Shown: piece by piece, positions 35,251 through 43,662 of the stretch
Layout: every line of letters starts with the position of its first letter
How positions within the stretch are numbered: position 1 is the first letter of the stretch
Source: a virus
Strand: one strand, 5' to 3'
Virus record (IMG/VR): IMGVR_UViG_3300008954_000023
Span: 1-64,000 of that record
Length of the DNA stretch: 64,000 nt
Translations under genes and position numbers: made by a program
The notes under the pieces: model-generated
What the model was told of the DNA's origin: nothing
Seen by the model: only the letters and a program-made list of their open reading frames with translations
The model's database searches: none

Positions 35251-38200
35251 CCTATCGCCGTCATCCCTTCCTTCAGGGCAACACCGCTTCGGCAGTGTTG
35301 AACCAGCCAGAGATTCGCGGAGCTGTCTCCAAGGACTCTGATGGCAACTTCGCTCTCCCGGCCCCGACAGCCTCCGAGCTGGTCATCGAGACGGAAGACG
35401 CGGCGACTTCCGGCGGGATCTCGGCGGTCTTCTCGTCTGCCACCGACACATCTATCGAGTACGTCCTCTCGCAGATCAACACGACCCTCTCTGGCTACGC
35501 CACGGCCGTAGAGTACGAAGGCTGCATCGTCATCAGGAGTGTTGGTGTGGGCGGAGACGCCTACGTCCGTATCCTCCAGCCCATCTCTGGCTTCGAGGAT
35601 GCTGCCTCGGTTCTCGGATTCCCTGTGCATCCGAACCCGACGGCGACCGTCACAGCCGGAGACGAGCTGGACACACCCGTGCGGCCGCTGCAGCAGAGCA
35701 ACCCCGTCGGCACCAAGATGCTGGCTACCGGCGAGGATCGTGTCGGTCATGCCTACAACCGCATCCTCCGTGTTCTCGCCTCGAACATGGACACGCTCCA
35801 CAGCTGGTTGCGACGGTACATCGCCGTTCCGTTGATGGTGGAGATCGACGAGACTACGCACTCAGCCTACATCTCGAAGGATGCGACGACAGGAGACATC
35901 GAGCAGATCAACCTGGCTGCTGTAACGGCCATCACGCCGGACTCACTCGGCCGCTTCTTCATCGGAGGCTTGACTCGGGACTCCAGTCTGAGTGACATCG
36001 CGTCCATCATCGTGGTCACCGATCGTGACGACAACGAGCTACTGGCAGGTGACTCTGTCGTCCGCATCGGAGCCGTGACACGCGGTCAGCGAACGACGAC
36101 GATGCCGACGTTCGCCGATGACTACGCGGCCGCAGGCACGCCGCTCCCGGACACAACGGGGGTCTCCACCGACGGGTGGAACGCTCTTGGTGTGGAGAGG
36201 GTGAAGTCTACGATCTCCATCTCTGAGATTCGGCAGCGGACTGAGGTGGTGTGCACGGGTGCGACCTTCATCAGTGATGGAGTCGTCGCCGGCGACGTAG
36301 GCACCATCACGGGTGCCACAGTCTCCATGCCATTCAACCACAATGGTGCCTACGTCGTGGATGTCGTGGTCTCGGAAGAGATTCTCATTCTGCGGCCGTT
36401 CCCTGGCGGAGCGCATGTTCGGGAGCTCAACCCCGACGATTCGGGAGTCTTGGGCACTCTCACGGTTCGCTCCAGCGGGAACTTCGAGACGGACCTGTGG
36501 ATCTCGTTCTCTCCCGCACTCCCTCGCTTCCCCGAGGATGGGAAGATCCGGCTGCGTCTCGGTTACCGTCAGGAGCTGGGAGCTCTGGACGATGACGACA
36601 TCCTGCACTCCCTCCGGAACTCGGAGGAGGCGGATGGATGGACGCTCCTGAGCCTGTACCGTGCCCTCACCCTCGAGGGTGCGTACGCCGGCATGGGCAA
36701 GGGTGGAGGCTTCCAGGCGAGCATCACGCACAAGCCTGCAATCTTCGTAGGGAAGCAGGCGGATGGTCAAACCGCAGGGACGTCGGAGCGGAGCTCTTCC
36801 GACACGGCGACCCTCAACCTGGTCAACTTCCGCCTGACCATCGACGGGAACACAGACAGGTTCTACCTCGAGGATGTTGGCAGGGTCATCTGGCTGAACG
36901 CTACAGGGCTTCTCGTCAACGAGCCCTGGACGGTCATCAAGCTCATCGATGGTCGTACCGTAGAGCTGGCACCTCCGCTGCACAAGGTCGGCTCAGAGGC
37001 TACCTCAGGCGTCTTGAGTATCGACTCGTGGGAGCTCCGGGAGGAGGCCCGCAACGACCTTCAGTCTGTGCTGCAGGTGCTGTCGCCAGAGTACTTCAGC
37101 GAGTCCACCACACGGACACCGGGTCTTGGCTACGTCTTTGTTCGTGAGCAGCGTGACGAAGCCTCGACAGATGCCTCTATCCCTGGTCTCCTGTCCTATA
37201 TGGACCTGGAGAAGATCCGGCTCCATCGAGATGGTACGAACATCACCATCTCTGTGTCGCCCAGTGTGTCGGGGGACACGGTCGAACTTCCGTTCGATCC
37301 TGAGGACAGTTCCAACTTCTTTGCTCAGAATGCGGATACCAAGACGTTTGGTCTGCATGGATCGTTGACTTTTTGCCGTATCCTTCATGGCGAGAGTGCC
37401 GGTTTCTACCGTGTACAGGAGCTTACCTCTGCCGGAGGATCAGGTACGAATGCTGTAGTCCTTCGGACGCTGAAGGGAGCTACGCCGTCATTCGCTTCTG
37501 AGACGGACGTCTCGGTATCGTTCTACAACGCGCACTTCATGGTCGGAGCACCCATCTCTGGTGGACCAGAGAGTCTGGTGTGGACCTATGCGGCCTTGTC
37601 GTTGTATGCCGATTCGATCGATAACGATGCGTCGAGCGGGTGGTGTGCTCGTTTGGCGTGGCGTGGTGTGGGTGGAGGCATCTACGCCCACGTTAACGAC
37701 GCAGAGTTCGTAGCTTACGAAGCCGGGGATGCGGCGAATGGGCCTGCCATTCAGCTCTACCTGCACGCCCCGGCGGATGGGATTGATGTCCGCATTATCG
37801 GGTCTGACACTGGGGATGATGAGCGTCGTCAAGGCTTTGGTCATCGTATCGGGGCATACACGAATCTTCACGATCTGAACATCAATGCTCCTGTGGCAGA
37901 AGGCTCGGAGTTTGGTGAGTCCTTCGGTCTCGGTGTTCATCAGTCTGGTAAGGATCCTGCACAAGTCATCACCAAGACCGATGGTGATTCTTCGGAGCAG
38001 CATGCCGATACCGGCTACTCACGACTCACACCCAGTGCAGCCCTTCTCCTCGGCCGCGCAGGTACTCCGACGACGGCAACTGACTGGGCTGACGGAGTTA
38101 CGGGCCGCGGATCGGCGGCAGAGCTCCGAGGATCTGTTTGGATCTACTCTGACTTTGGCGCAGTGGAGACTGGCCGACCGGGTTGGAGTGGTGGTGGCCT

Positions 38201-40775
38201 GTTCGTCGAAGATGTCATCGGAGCGGGCCGGCATCTGTATCCGAGTCTGGGTATCTACAATCCCGAGGATTACCCGTACTACGGGGTAAGTCCGTTTGCA
38301 GGGTGGCAGCTTCCAACCCAGTTGGGCAGTCCCGGGCAGGTGCTCCCTGTCTCCGGATCTGATCTGACGGGAGAGTTGGAGCTTCCGGACTACGGCCTGT
38401 TCAACATGCCGCATGATGCGGTTCTTCGTATCGACGACATCAGCGCAGCAGGCCTGGATAAGCCGTATGCGCGCCTCATTGGCCATACGGTCTTGATTAC
38501 CGATCACGATCCAGGCACCTACACTGATGTTCGGTACGTGATTCAGGCGGTTCGGCTTGTCAGTGTCAACGAGATTGTCTTCTCCTTGGCACGCGAGAGT
38601 ACTACCCCTATCGTAGACCCCGGGAGCGTAGACTTCCGGATTTTGGGGAATCGGTGGTGGTGGTCGTACATCGATATCGCCGACTATATGCACCTCGGAA
38701 CGGCCGTCGAAACGGATGAGCGGTGGAAGCTCCCGACACTGTCCATCGGTCGTACGATGGACCAGTACCAGGACAAGAAGGATCTCACGTCCGGCAACAT
38801 TCAGGCATCAGAAGGCCAGCACTCGATTCCAGAGCTCAACCCCTCACAGGCGGGTGCAGGTATCGGGGATACGCAGGCCCTGACCTCCATGACCACGTTC
38901 TACGCCCTCTCTGGAATGGGTGGAGGATCGTGGGACCCTTCGAAGACTACGTCGGCAGATGTAGGAGCTCCAGGAGAGGTGTACTTCACCCAGGAATGGG
39001 GCGCAGATAATCGAGAAGCCTGTAAGCCCTTCCCCAACATGGGAATCGTTGCCTCGACAGAGCGGGACGCTACAGCTCTCGATTCGGCCTATCTGTCTGT
39101 GAGCAACCCCGGTTCTCTGCTCGCAGGGGACTGGACGCTGGAGCACGTGTCTCAGGGGACCGGGAACGGAGTGGTAGCACACTACCATCGACGGCTGGGC
39201 GGGGCGCTTCGCGTCATTACCCACGCTTCAAACACTGGCTCTGAGACTGACTCGATCCGCCTCTGGCGGAGGCCGTTCAGGGGCTCGAGTTCACTTATCT
39301 ACGGTTTCCGTGTTCGTGTCATCTATGAGATGAGTAGTACGGAGGCTCCAGGCTTTACAGCCGCCATCCGACGAGAGGACGGCACAGTTCTGGCTTCGAC
39401 CTCAGTGTCTGGGACAGACCAGCTGGTAGAGCTGGATTGGACTGTCAGCAAGTACGACCTTGAAGAGGCTCGAAGGACTGAGTTCTTTGGAAGTATCTTC
39501 AGCGGCGAAGGTCTCTACCTCACTATCGATATCGATGTGGAAGCTGGTGCGGGCCAGATCTGGTACTTCCATTCGATTCGTGTCGAATCGCTTACGCGCG
39601 CAGCCCGGGTCCATGCTCCTCTGGTCGTAGCAGGACCCATCACCTCGACAGGTCTACGGTATAGCAGTCCGGTCAAAGGCTACTGCACACGAGGCCCTTC
39701 GGATTCACAGTTCCTACATCCGGCTCCCTACGGCCGGAATGAAGCGAATGACGGGGATGGGTGGACCTCAGGTACTGGTCGAGCCTACGGGCATCAGGAG
39801 GGTCACGGTGTGGGCTCCTGGTATGACGAGTTCGATACTGTGTGGCGTCAGCCGGTGTTCCGTAGCTCAGATGTCTTCCGCGTAGGGATTCACAGTGCCG
39901 CGGTTCGCGGGGCCTATCCATACTTCGATCCGCTGTACTACGCGCAGGCGAGTGCTCGTGTGACGGCGGCGGGTGGAGATGTAGACTCCACGTACATGCA
40001 GCTTCCAGGTCGGACTGGTTTTCTGATCCCGTTCGATCCTCCGCATGGCGCTCGGATCTCCACACTGGACGTGGCCGTCAGCTCCCTTCCTCGGTGGGAT
40101 CCAGATCACGTCACCAAGCCGCTGTTCTGGGGGAACTGGCACTCTTACCCGACGCAGTTGGGGGCCGGAGCCTTCGAGACAGACGTCTCGGTCTGGAAGT
40201 CCGCCTCTAACTGGGATGATGCGGCAGGTGTGAAGGTTGTTCTTTGGCGCTACAACACCCTCCCGACTCACTCGTCCATGCCGCTCCACAGCGCAGAACG
40301 GACACAGGCCACAAATGTCGGGTTCGCGGAAGCAATCCTCTCACAGACGATTCCCTTCACCGATGACGATCTTCCAGATGTAGGAGATCATGTTGGTACA
40401 GGGACCGGAGCCACCCTTCTATCGGAGGCATCCTTCGTCCGGAACTGGGACCTCACCAAAATCGTAGAGGAAGAGGGCGGAGGTGTTCAGCTTCTTACCG
40501 TGGATCGTCGACAGTACTCCTACTTCTTGACGATCGAGTTCTGGATCGGCCCCCGACCTCGATCTCTGGCGAACTACTCCTACGGTGATGACGATGATCT
40601 GAACCAGCAGAACACAGATCACGAGGACTCCATTACTCAGGCATGGTTCGTCCCGACAATCACGCCTGACTTCCCACTGTCGACGGTGGGAATGCGAACT
40701 CCGCCTGTAGTGAAGTTCCGCGGTGCACGCCTCGGCTACGTCACTGACAGAGCCTCGCATGGTGGATGGTCATGA
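35247..40775 (+). CDS. Giant tail fibre / receptor-binding protein
   Basis: An 1842-aa protein. A GTG at 35247 overlapping the preceding stop (GTGA), after GAGGG, is the best start (MTYRRHPFLQG). The N-terminal 400 residues are compact and GC-rich and include a beta domain ending in DAASVLGFPVHPNP and a coiled-coil-like helix. Beyond about residue 690 the base composition shifts (more T at third positions), and the sequence becomes rich in Gly, Trp, Tyr and His (WNWHS-like, GGGIYAHVN, YFDPLYYAQA), typical of a variable receptor-binding half. It is the penultimate gene of the late block. No chaperone or depolymerase motif recognised. Confidence 0.65.
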   Translation: MTYRRHPFLQGNTASAVLNQPEIRGAVSKDSDGNFALPAPTASELVIETEDAATSGGISAVFSSATDTSIEYVLSQINTTLSGYATAVEYEGCIVIRSVGVGGDAYVRILQPISGFEDAASVLGFPVHPNPTATVTAGDELDTPVRPLQQSNPVGTKMLATGEDRVGHAYNRILRVLASNMDTLHSWLRRYIAVPLMVEIDETTHSAYISKDATTGDIEQINLAAVTAITPDSLGRFFIGGLTRDSSLSDIASIIVVTDRDDNELLAGDSVVRIGAVTRGQRTTTMPTFADDYAAAGTPLPDTTGVSTDGWNALGVERVKSTISISEIRQRTEVVCTGATFISDGVVAGDVGTITGATVSMPFNHNGAYVVDVVVSEEILILRPFPGGAHVRELNPDDSGVLGTLTVRSSGNFETDLWISFSPALPRFPEDGKIRLRLGYRQELGALDDDDILHSLRNSEEADGWTLLSLYRALTLEGAYAGMGKGGGFQASITHKPAIFVGKQADGQTAGTSERSSSDTATLNLVNFRLTIDGNTDRFYLEDVGRVIWLNATGLLVNEPWTVIKLIDGRTVELAPPLHKVGSEATSGVLSIDSWELREEARNDLQSVLQVLSPEYFSESTTRTPGLGYVFVREQRDEASTDASIPGLLSYMDLEKIRLHRDGTNITISVSPSVSGDTVELPFDPEDSSNFFAQNADTKTFGLHGSLTFCRILHGESAGFYRVQELTSAGGSGTNAVVLRTLKGATPSFASETDVSVSFYNAHFMVGAPISGGPESLVWTYAALSLYADSIDNDASSGWCARLAWRGVGGGIYAHVNDAEFVAYEAGDAANGPAIQLYLHAPADGIDVRIIGSDTGDDERRQGFGHRIGAYTNLHDLNINAPVAEGSEFGESFGLGVHQSGKDPAQVITKTDGDSSEQHADTGYSRLTPSAALLLGRAGTPTTATDWADGVTGRGSAAELRGSVWIYSDFGAVETGRPGWSGGGLFVEDVIGAGRHLYPSLGIYNPEDYPYYGVSPFAGWQLPTQLGSPGQVLPVSGSDLTGELELPDYGLFNMPHDAVLRIDDISAAGLDKPYARLIGHTVLITDHDPGTYTDVRYVIQAVRLVSVNEIVFSLARESTTPIVDPGSVDFRILGNRWWWSYIDIADYMHLGTAVETDERWKLPTLSIGRTMDQYQDKKDLTSGNIQASEGQHSIPELNPSQAGAGIGDTQALTSMTTFYALSGMGGGSWDPSKTTSADVGAPGEVYFTQEWGADNREACKPFPNMGIVASTERDATALDSAYLSVSNPGSLLAGDWTLEHVSQGTGNGVVAHYHRRLGGALRVITHASNTGSETDSIRLWRRPFRGSSSLIYGFRVRVIYEMSSTEAPGFTAAIRREDGTVLASTSVSGTDQLVELDWTVSKYDLEEARRTEFFGSIFSGEGLYLTIDIDVEAGAGQIWYFHSIRVESLTRAARVHAPLVVAGPITSTGLRYSSPVKGYCTRGPSDSQFLHPAPYGRNEANDGDGWTSGTGRAYGHQEGHGVGSWYDEFDTVWRQPVFRSSDVFRVGIHSAAVRGAYPYFDPLYYAQASARVTAAGGDVDSTYMQLPGRTGFLIPFDPPHGARISTLDVAVSSLPRWDPDHVTKPLFWGNWHSYPTQLGAGAFETDVSVWKSASNWDDAAGVKVVLWRYNTLPTHSSMPLHSAERTQATNVGFAEAILSQTIPFTDDDLPDVGDHVGTGTGATLLSEASFVRNWDLTKIVEEEGGGVQLLTVDRRQYSYFLTIEFWIGPRPRSLANYSYGDDDDLNQQNTDHEDSITQAWFVPTITPDFPLSTVGMRTPPVVKFRGARLGYVTDRASHGGWS

Positions 40776-40981
40776 GTGCCCTCAAGCGGGTCAACCCTCG
40801 CTTGAGAAAGGGACTCTCTGAGCATGCTGTACGGCTACTTCTGAAAGAACCCGCCCCAAAACGGCCAGTCCTTACGGTGAAGAAGCGCATCGAAGTACCT
40901 GAAGACGTTCTGCTTCAGGCCACTCAGTCACAGCTTCGCCGTAGGCTTCAAGGCGCGAAGAAGTCACGACGTAGGGGCTAA
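40772..40981 (+). CDS. Small basic protein ending the tail block
   Basis: A 69-aa very basic protein starting MSALKRVNPRLRKGL; its ATG overlaps the fibre stop (ATGA). The tail ends LQGAKKSRRRG. No recognised domain. It could be a small fibre-assembly or nucleic-acid-binding protein. Its stop lies ten bases before a strong hairpin that separates the rightward tail block from the leftward replication block. Confidence 0.55.
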   Translation: MSALKRVNPRLRKGLSEHAVRLLLKEPAPKRPVLTVKKRIEVPEDVLLQATQSQLRRRLQGAKKSRRRG

Positions 40982-41015
40982 AGTAGAAACCCCGTATAGC
41001 TGTTGCTACACGGGA
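40981..41015 (-). terminator. Hairpin terminator between convergent blocks
   Basis: A 10-bp stem (40991-41000 with 41005-41014) closes a four-base loop. Read as minus-strand RNA all ten pairs form, one as G-U, and the stem is followed by GTTTCTACTT, a U-rich tail; read as plus-strand RNA there is one A-C mismatch and no U-run. So it is primarily the terminator of the leftward replication block, though it also lies ten bases past the last tail gene. Its position seven bases after the TAG at 41022 suggests that the reading frame ending there is translated. Confidence 0.6.
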
Positions 41016-41021
41016 TTCCTA

Positions 41022-41198
41022 CTACAGAGCGATCCGAAGGAGTTGGCCCACGAGGCCGGGGACGTCGAGGTAGACACCGAGGTGAAGACCGAGTTCGTCT
41101 TCGGCCCACCCCAGGAGCTCCTCGCGCGTCATCGCGAGGAGCTTCTCTTCATCTACCTCGAGGACGGTAGGGCCGGGAGAGTCCCCGTCCCCGACTAC
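41022..41198 (-). other. Probable -1 frameshift extension of the 41195-42265 gene (SAP/HeH-like)
   Basis: After the zero-frame TAG at 41195-41197, the -1 frame stays open for 58 codons to a TAG at 41022, directly before the terminator. There is no ATG, GTG or TTG between the stop and an internal ATG at 41132, which lacks a good ribosome binding site and would give only 36 residues. The last zero-frame codons are GAG GGG TAG, and the GGGG run lets the P-site tRNA re-pair after slipping back one base. About five bases later GGGGACGG can pair with CCGTCCTC (8 bp, one G-U). The product contains EEKLLAMTREELLGWAEDE, like a SAP/HeH helix-extension-helix. Confidence 0.5.
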
Positions 41199-42265
41199 CC
41201 CTCCAGCAGGTCCTCGATGTTCTCGAGGGCGTCATCCTCCTCGAAGACCTGGGTGTTGAGGAGCTCCACCAGGCCGGCAGCGATGGCCTCCTGCCGGGTG
41301 TTCATGCTCTCGACGATGGACGTCAGAGCCTCCACGGCACCCTGCAGCTCGATGAGCGCCTTGCCGCGCTTGTTCGCAGCGGTCTGCATCTTCTTCTGCC
41401 GAGTGGACAGATCGTCGGCGATGCCTCCGATAGTGTCCAGGCGCTCCAGCACGGGGGTGAGGTCCACCTCGGCCGGCGCAGGGGTAGCAGCAGGGGCAGC
41501 AGGAGCGGCTGCCGCAGCGGGCTTGCGCTTCCGGCGGCGACGAGTCGCCGGAGCCGGTTCTTCGGCCGGCGCAGCCGGGGTCTCATCTGCGGGTGGCGTC
41601 TCCGTCGAGGTCTCGGCTGGAGTCTCCGCCGGAGTCTCCGCCTTCGGCTTCGGCTTGGCACGCCGCTTCCGGCGGGTCTTCGGCTTCGGCGGGTCTTCGG
41701 CCGCGGTCTCGGCTGGCGTCTCCGGCTCGGCCGGCGTCTCGGGTTCGGCGGGCGGGGCCTCGTCCTTGGAGGTCTCCGGCTTCCGCTTCCGCACGCGCCG
41801 CTTCCGGGCCTTTGGCTTCGGCTCCTCCGGGGCATCGCCGTTCTCGGCAGCGGGTGCATCCGGTTCGTTCTCGATGACGACGATGAGCTCCTTGACCTCG
41901 TCGTCGTCCATGTCCTCGATGTCCGGCCAGCGCTCCTGGAGGACGTTGATGAAGTCAGCGGCCCCCAACGAGAAGGCGGCGCGGTTGTTCTCCACCAGCT
42001 TGGCGGCGATGGCCAGCTTTCGGAGGAGGGGTCGTTTTGCAGGCATGCGTACAGGCTCCACAGGGAGTTTGGGGTTTGGGTTGGGCAGGAGCGCACCGGC
42101 TCCGAACTGCATCATGATGCGAAGCCTTGCGGCTTCAGTGCCGGGCTCTGCCGACTCGAAGAGTTCACAGTCGTCGTCCGTGACAATCATGAACTCGGTC
42201 ACTCGCTTGCACTTCTTCAGCTTCTCACAGCCGATGCAAGTGTGTGTCTGATCAGACCATGTCAT
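41195..42265 (-). CDS. Histone-H1-like basic protein with PAE-rich linkers
   Basis: A 356-aa protein in the zero frame. The N-terminus has a zinc-knuckle-like CIGCEKLKKC (residues 10-19). Residues about 85-135 are helical. The centre alternates strongly basic patches (KARKRRVRKRKP; KTRRKRRAKPKPK; TRRRRKRKPAAAA) with acidic Pro/Ala/Glu/Thr repeats (ETPAETPAE). The C-terminal 90 residues are a predicted coiled coil (LERLDTIGGIADDL, then KALIELQGAVEALT). This layout recalls H1-like DNA-compacting proteins. A -1 frameshift at its stop would add a DNA-binding SAP/HeH-like domain, giving 414 residues. It is the last gene of the replication block. Confidence 0.65.
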   Translation of the reverse strand: MTWSDQTHTCIGCEKLKKCKRVTEFMIVTDDDCELFESAEPGTEAARLRIMMQFGAGALLPNPNPKLPVEPVRMPAKRPLLRKLAIAAKLVENNRAAFSLGAADFINVLQERWPDIEDMDDDEVKELIVVIENEPDAPAAENGDAPEEPKPKARKRRVRKRKPETSKDEAPPAEPETPAEPETPAETAAEDPPKPKTRRKRRAKPKPKAETPAETPAETSTETPPADETPAAPAEEPAPATRRRRKRKPAAAAAPAAPAATPAPAEVDLTPVLERLDTIGGIADDLSTRQKKMQTAANKRGKALIELQGAVEALTSIVESMNTRQEAIAAGLVELLNTQVFEEDDALENIEDLLEG

Positions 42266-42554
42266 TCTTGAACCCCCGCCAACAGCGCGTCACGATCACA
42301 TCCGGGCATCCGAAGGTCGTGCACTTTCCATCGCAGCCAGGAAGCTGGGACAGAAGCCGGCGACGGTTCTGATCTATATGTCTCTCCATAAGGATACGCC
42401 ACTTTTCCAGTGGTCCTTCCGGTATATCCTCTTCTTCCTCCAGGATCCGAATCAAGGTCTCTCGGTCGAGGTCTGCTCCGACGTTGCCGAGACCCGCGTC
42501 ACGGCAGAGCTGCCGTAGTTCGGTCTGGTTCATACGACTAAGGATGTCGCTCAT
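42252..42554 (-). CDS. SAP-like / cysteine-rich small protein
   Basis: A 100-aa protein beginning MSDILSRMNQTELRQLC; its ATG overlaps the resolvase stop. Residues 5-38 (LSRMNQTELRQLCRDAGLG, then DLDRETLIRIL) have the helix-extension-helix pattern of SAP/HeH-type DNA-binding modules. The C-terminal third has four cysteines (GCDGKCTTFGCPD, then TRC), perhaps a metal site. It overlaps the downstream gene by 14 bases. A role in handling recombination DNA is plausible from its neighbours. Confidence 0.6.
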   Translation of the reverse strand: MSDILSRMNQTELRQLCRDAGLGNVGADLDRETLIRILEEEEDIPEGPLEKWRILMERHIDQNRRRLLSQLPGCDGKCTTFGCPDVIVTRCWRGFKNDMV

Positions 42555-43093
42555 TCTGGCCAATACCCCTCGGGAATGCCATAGGTGCGTGGGTCTTCTT
42601 CCTCGAGGAAGATCGTCACTCCGACCTGGTCCTCATTGGCTACTACGACTTTCGCCCCGTCATCTCCCCAGAACAAAGAGTCGTCGATTCCTACCGCTTC
42701 AGCCACAGCGTCCGTGACTAACTTCTTACGGTTAGGGCTATCGAGTATCTTATACGGGTTTTTCGCCTTCCTTTGCCCGGCCTTGGCTCCGCGTTTCCAC
42801 TTCTGGAGCCACCCCGCCACCAGTAGCTTCTCTGGCGGGAACCAGAACGTCAGGCCGATGCTGTAGATCATGCCGGGCTTGTGGCCAGCGGAGAATCGCA
42901 TGATTTTTGCCATGTTCTCAGAAACCAGCTCTTGAGCCATGAGCCGTTTGTACTGCTCTGCCTCGTCGGAGTAGCCGATGACCTGGATACGCTTGAACCC
43001 ACCCCCTCGCTTCGGACGCATCGAATGTTTGATGATCCGAATCTTGTTGTCCGAAGGGGGGAGTTTTGGGTAGTGGAGGTGGATACTTCTCAC
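42551..43093 (-). CDS. RusA-like Holliday junction resolvase
   Basis: A 180-aa protein of the RusA type, which cuts four-way junctions symmetrically. The family's acidic core is visible: D118-S-P-N-R-K-K-L-V-T-D128, then GIDDSLFWGDD with D137/D138, matching the D-x-x-N-x-x-K-x-x-x-D ... DD arrangement. The N-terminus has PPSDNKIRI and basic stretches suited to DNA binding. RusA is usually about 120 aa; the extra length is a 25-aa insert before the core and a short C-terminal tail. It lies in a recombination cluster with the RecB-like nuclease and RecA, fitting junction resolution before packaging. Confidence 0.72.
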   Translation of the reverse strand: MRSIHLHYPKLPPSDNKIRIIKHSMRPKRGGGFKRIQVIGYSDEAEQYKRLMAQELVSENMAKIMRFSAGHKPGMIYSIGLTFWFPPEKLLVAGWLQKWKRGAKAGQRKAKNPYKILDSPNRKKLVTDAVAEAVGIDDSLFWGDDGAKVVVANEDQVGVTIFLEEEDPRTYGIPEGYWPE

Positions 43094-43662
43094 TTCCGCT
43101 TATAGGCGCGAGTGCCTCTCCCGCGACTCATGCTCTCGCCGCGACGATTGCCCTCAATCTCCATCTTCTTCGCCTCGTAGAGGCGAGAGACGAAGGCTGT
43201 GTCGCGGGATGCTGCCTTAGCGATACCCTCCAGCAGCTCGACCACGACTCGTGCCTCGATGTAGGCCGTGTTCTGCTGGATGTAGCGGTCATCGACGAGG
43301 GTGTTGTCAGCCTTCTGCGGCGCGTTCCCGGTCTTCGTCTTCCGAACAGCGGCTTTGACGTAGGCCAACTTCTCCTTCGCAGTCTCGAGTGCTGCGCGTC
43401 CCATCACCAGCTGCTCGTTCACGTAGTCGGCGTGAACGATCAACAGGTTGTGGTAGGTCGTGATGTCGCCCATCTGTAACGAAGCCAGGTTCGACGGGAT
43501 GCGGCCGTCGAACAGCCTCCCATCGTCCCATCGTGCAGGCTCCGCATTGAGCCCCAGCCCCTTCGCTGCGATGGAGTTGATGGCGTTCGCCTCTGCTTGG
43601 TCGTACCGATCCAATCCCTCATCGATGGGGACTGAGTAGTCCGCACGAGTGTCTCGGCTCAT
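43090..43662 (-). CDS. Hypothetical recombination-block protein
   Basis: A 190-aa protein starting MSRDTRADYSVPIDEGL; the ATG overlaps the nuclease stop (ATGA), so this start is preferred over one 26 codons upstream. It is mainly helical (YHNLLIVHADYVNEQLVM, then IEARVVVELLEGIAKAA), with a basic C-terminus (RRGESMSRGRGTRAYKRK). It may be a coiled-coil accessory factor of the nuclease or RecA. No recognised family. Confidence 0.6.
   Translation of the reverse strand: MSRDTRADYSVPIDEGLDRYDQAEANAINSIAAKGLGLNAEPARWDDGRLFDGRIPSNLASLQMGDITTYHNLLIVHADYVNEQLVMGRAALETAKEKLAYVKAAVRKTKTGNAPQKADNTLVDDRYIQQNTAYIEARVVVELLEGIAKAASRDTAFVSRLYEAKKMEIEGNRRGESMSRGRGTRAYKRK

Noticed and set aside
41043-42251. 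402-aa Ser/Ala-rich plus-strand reading frame
   Set aside because: It mirrors the H1-like minus gene, whose repeats leave the opposite frame open. Its residues are low-complexity Ser/Ala/Gly/Arg with no domain.
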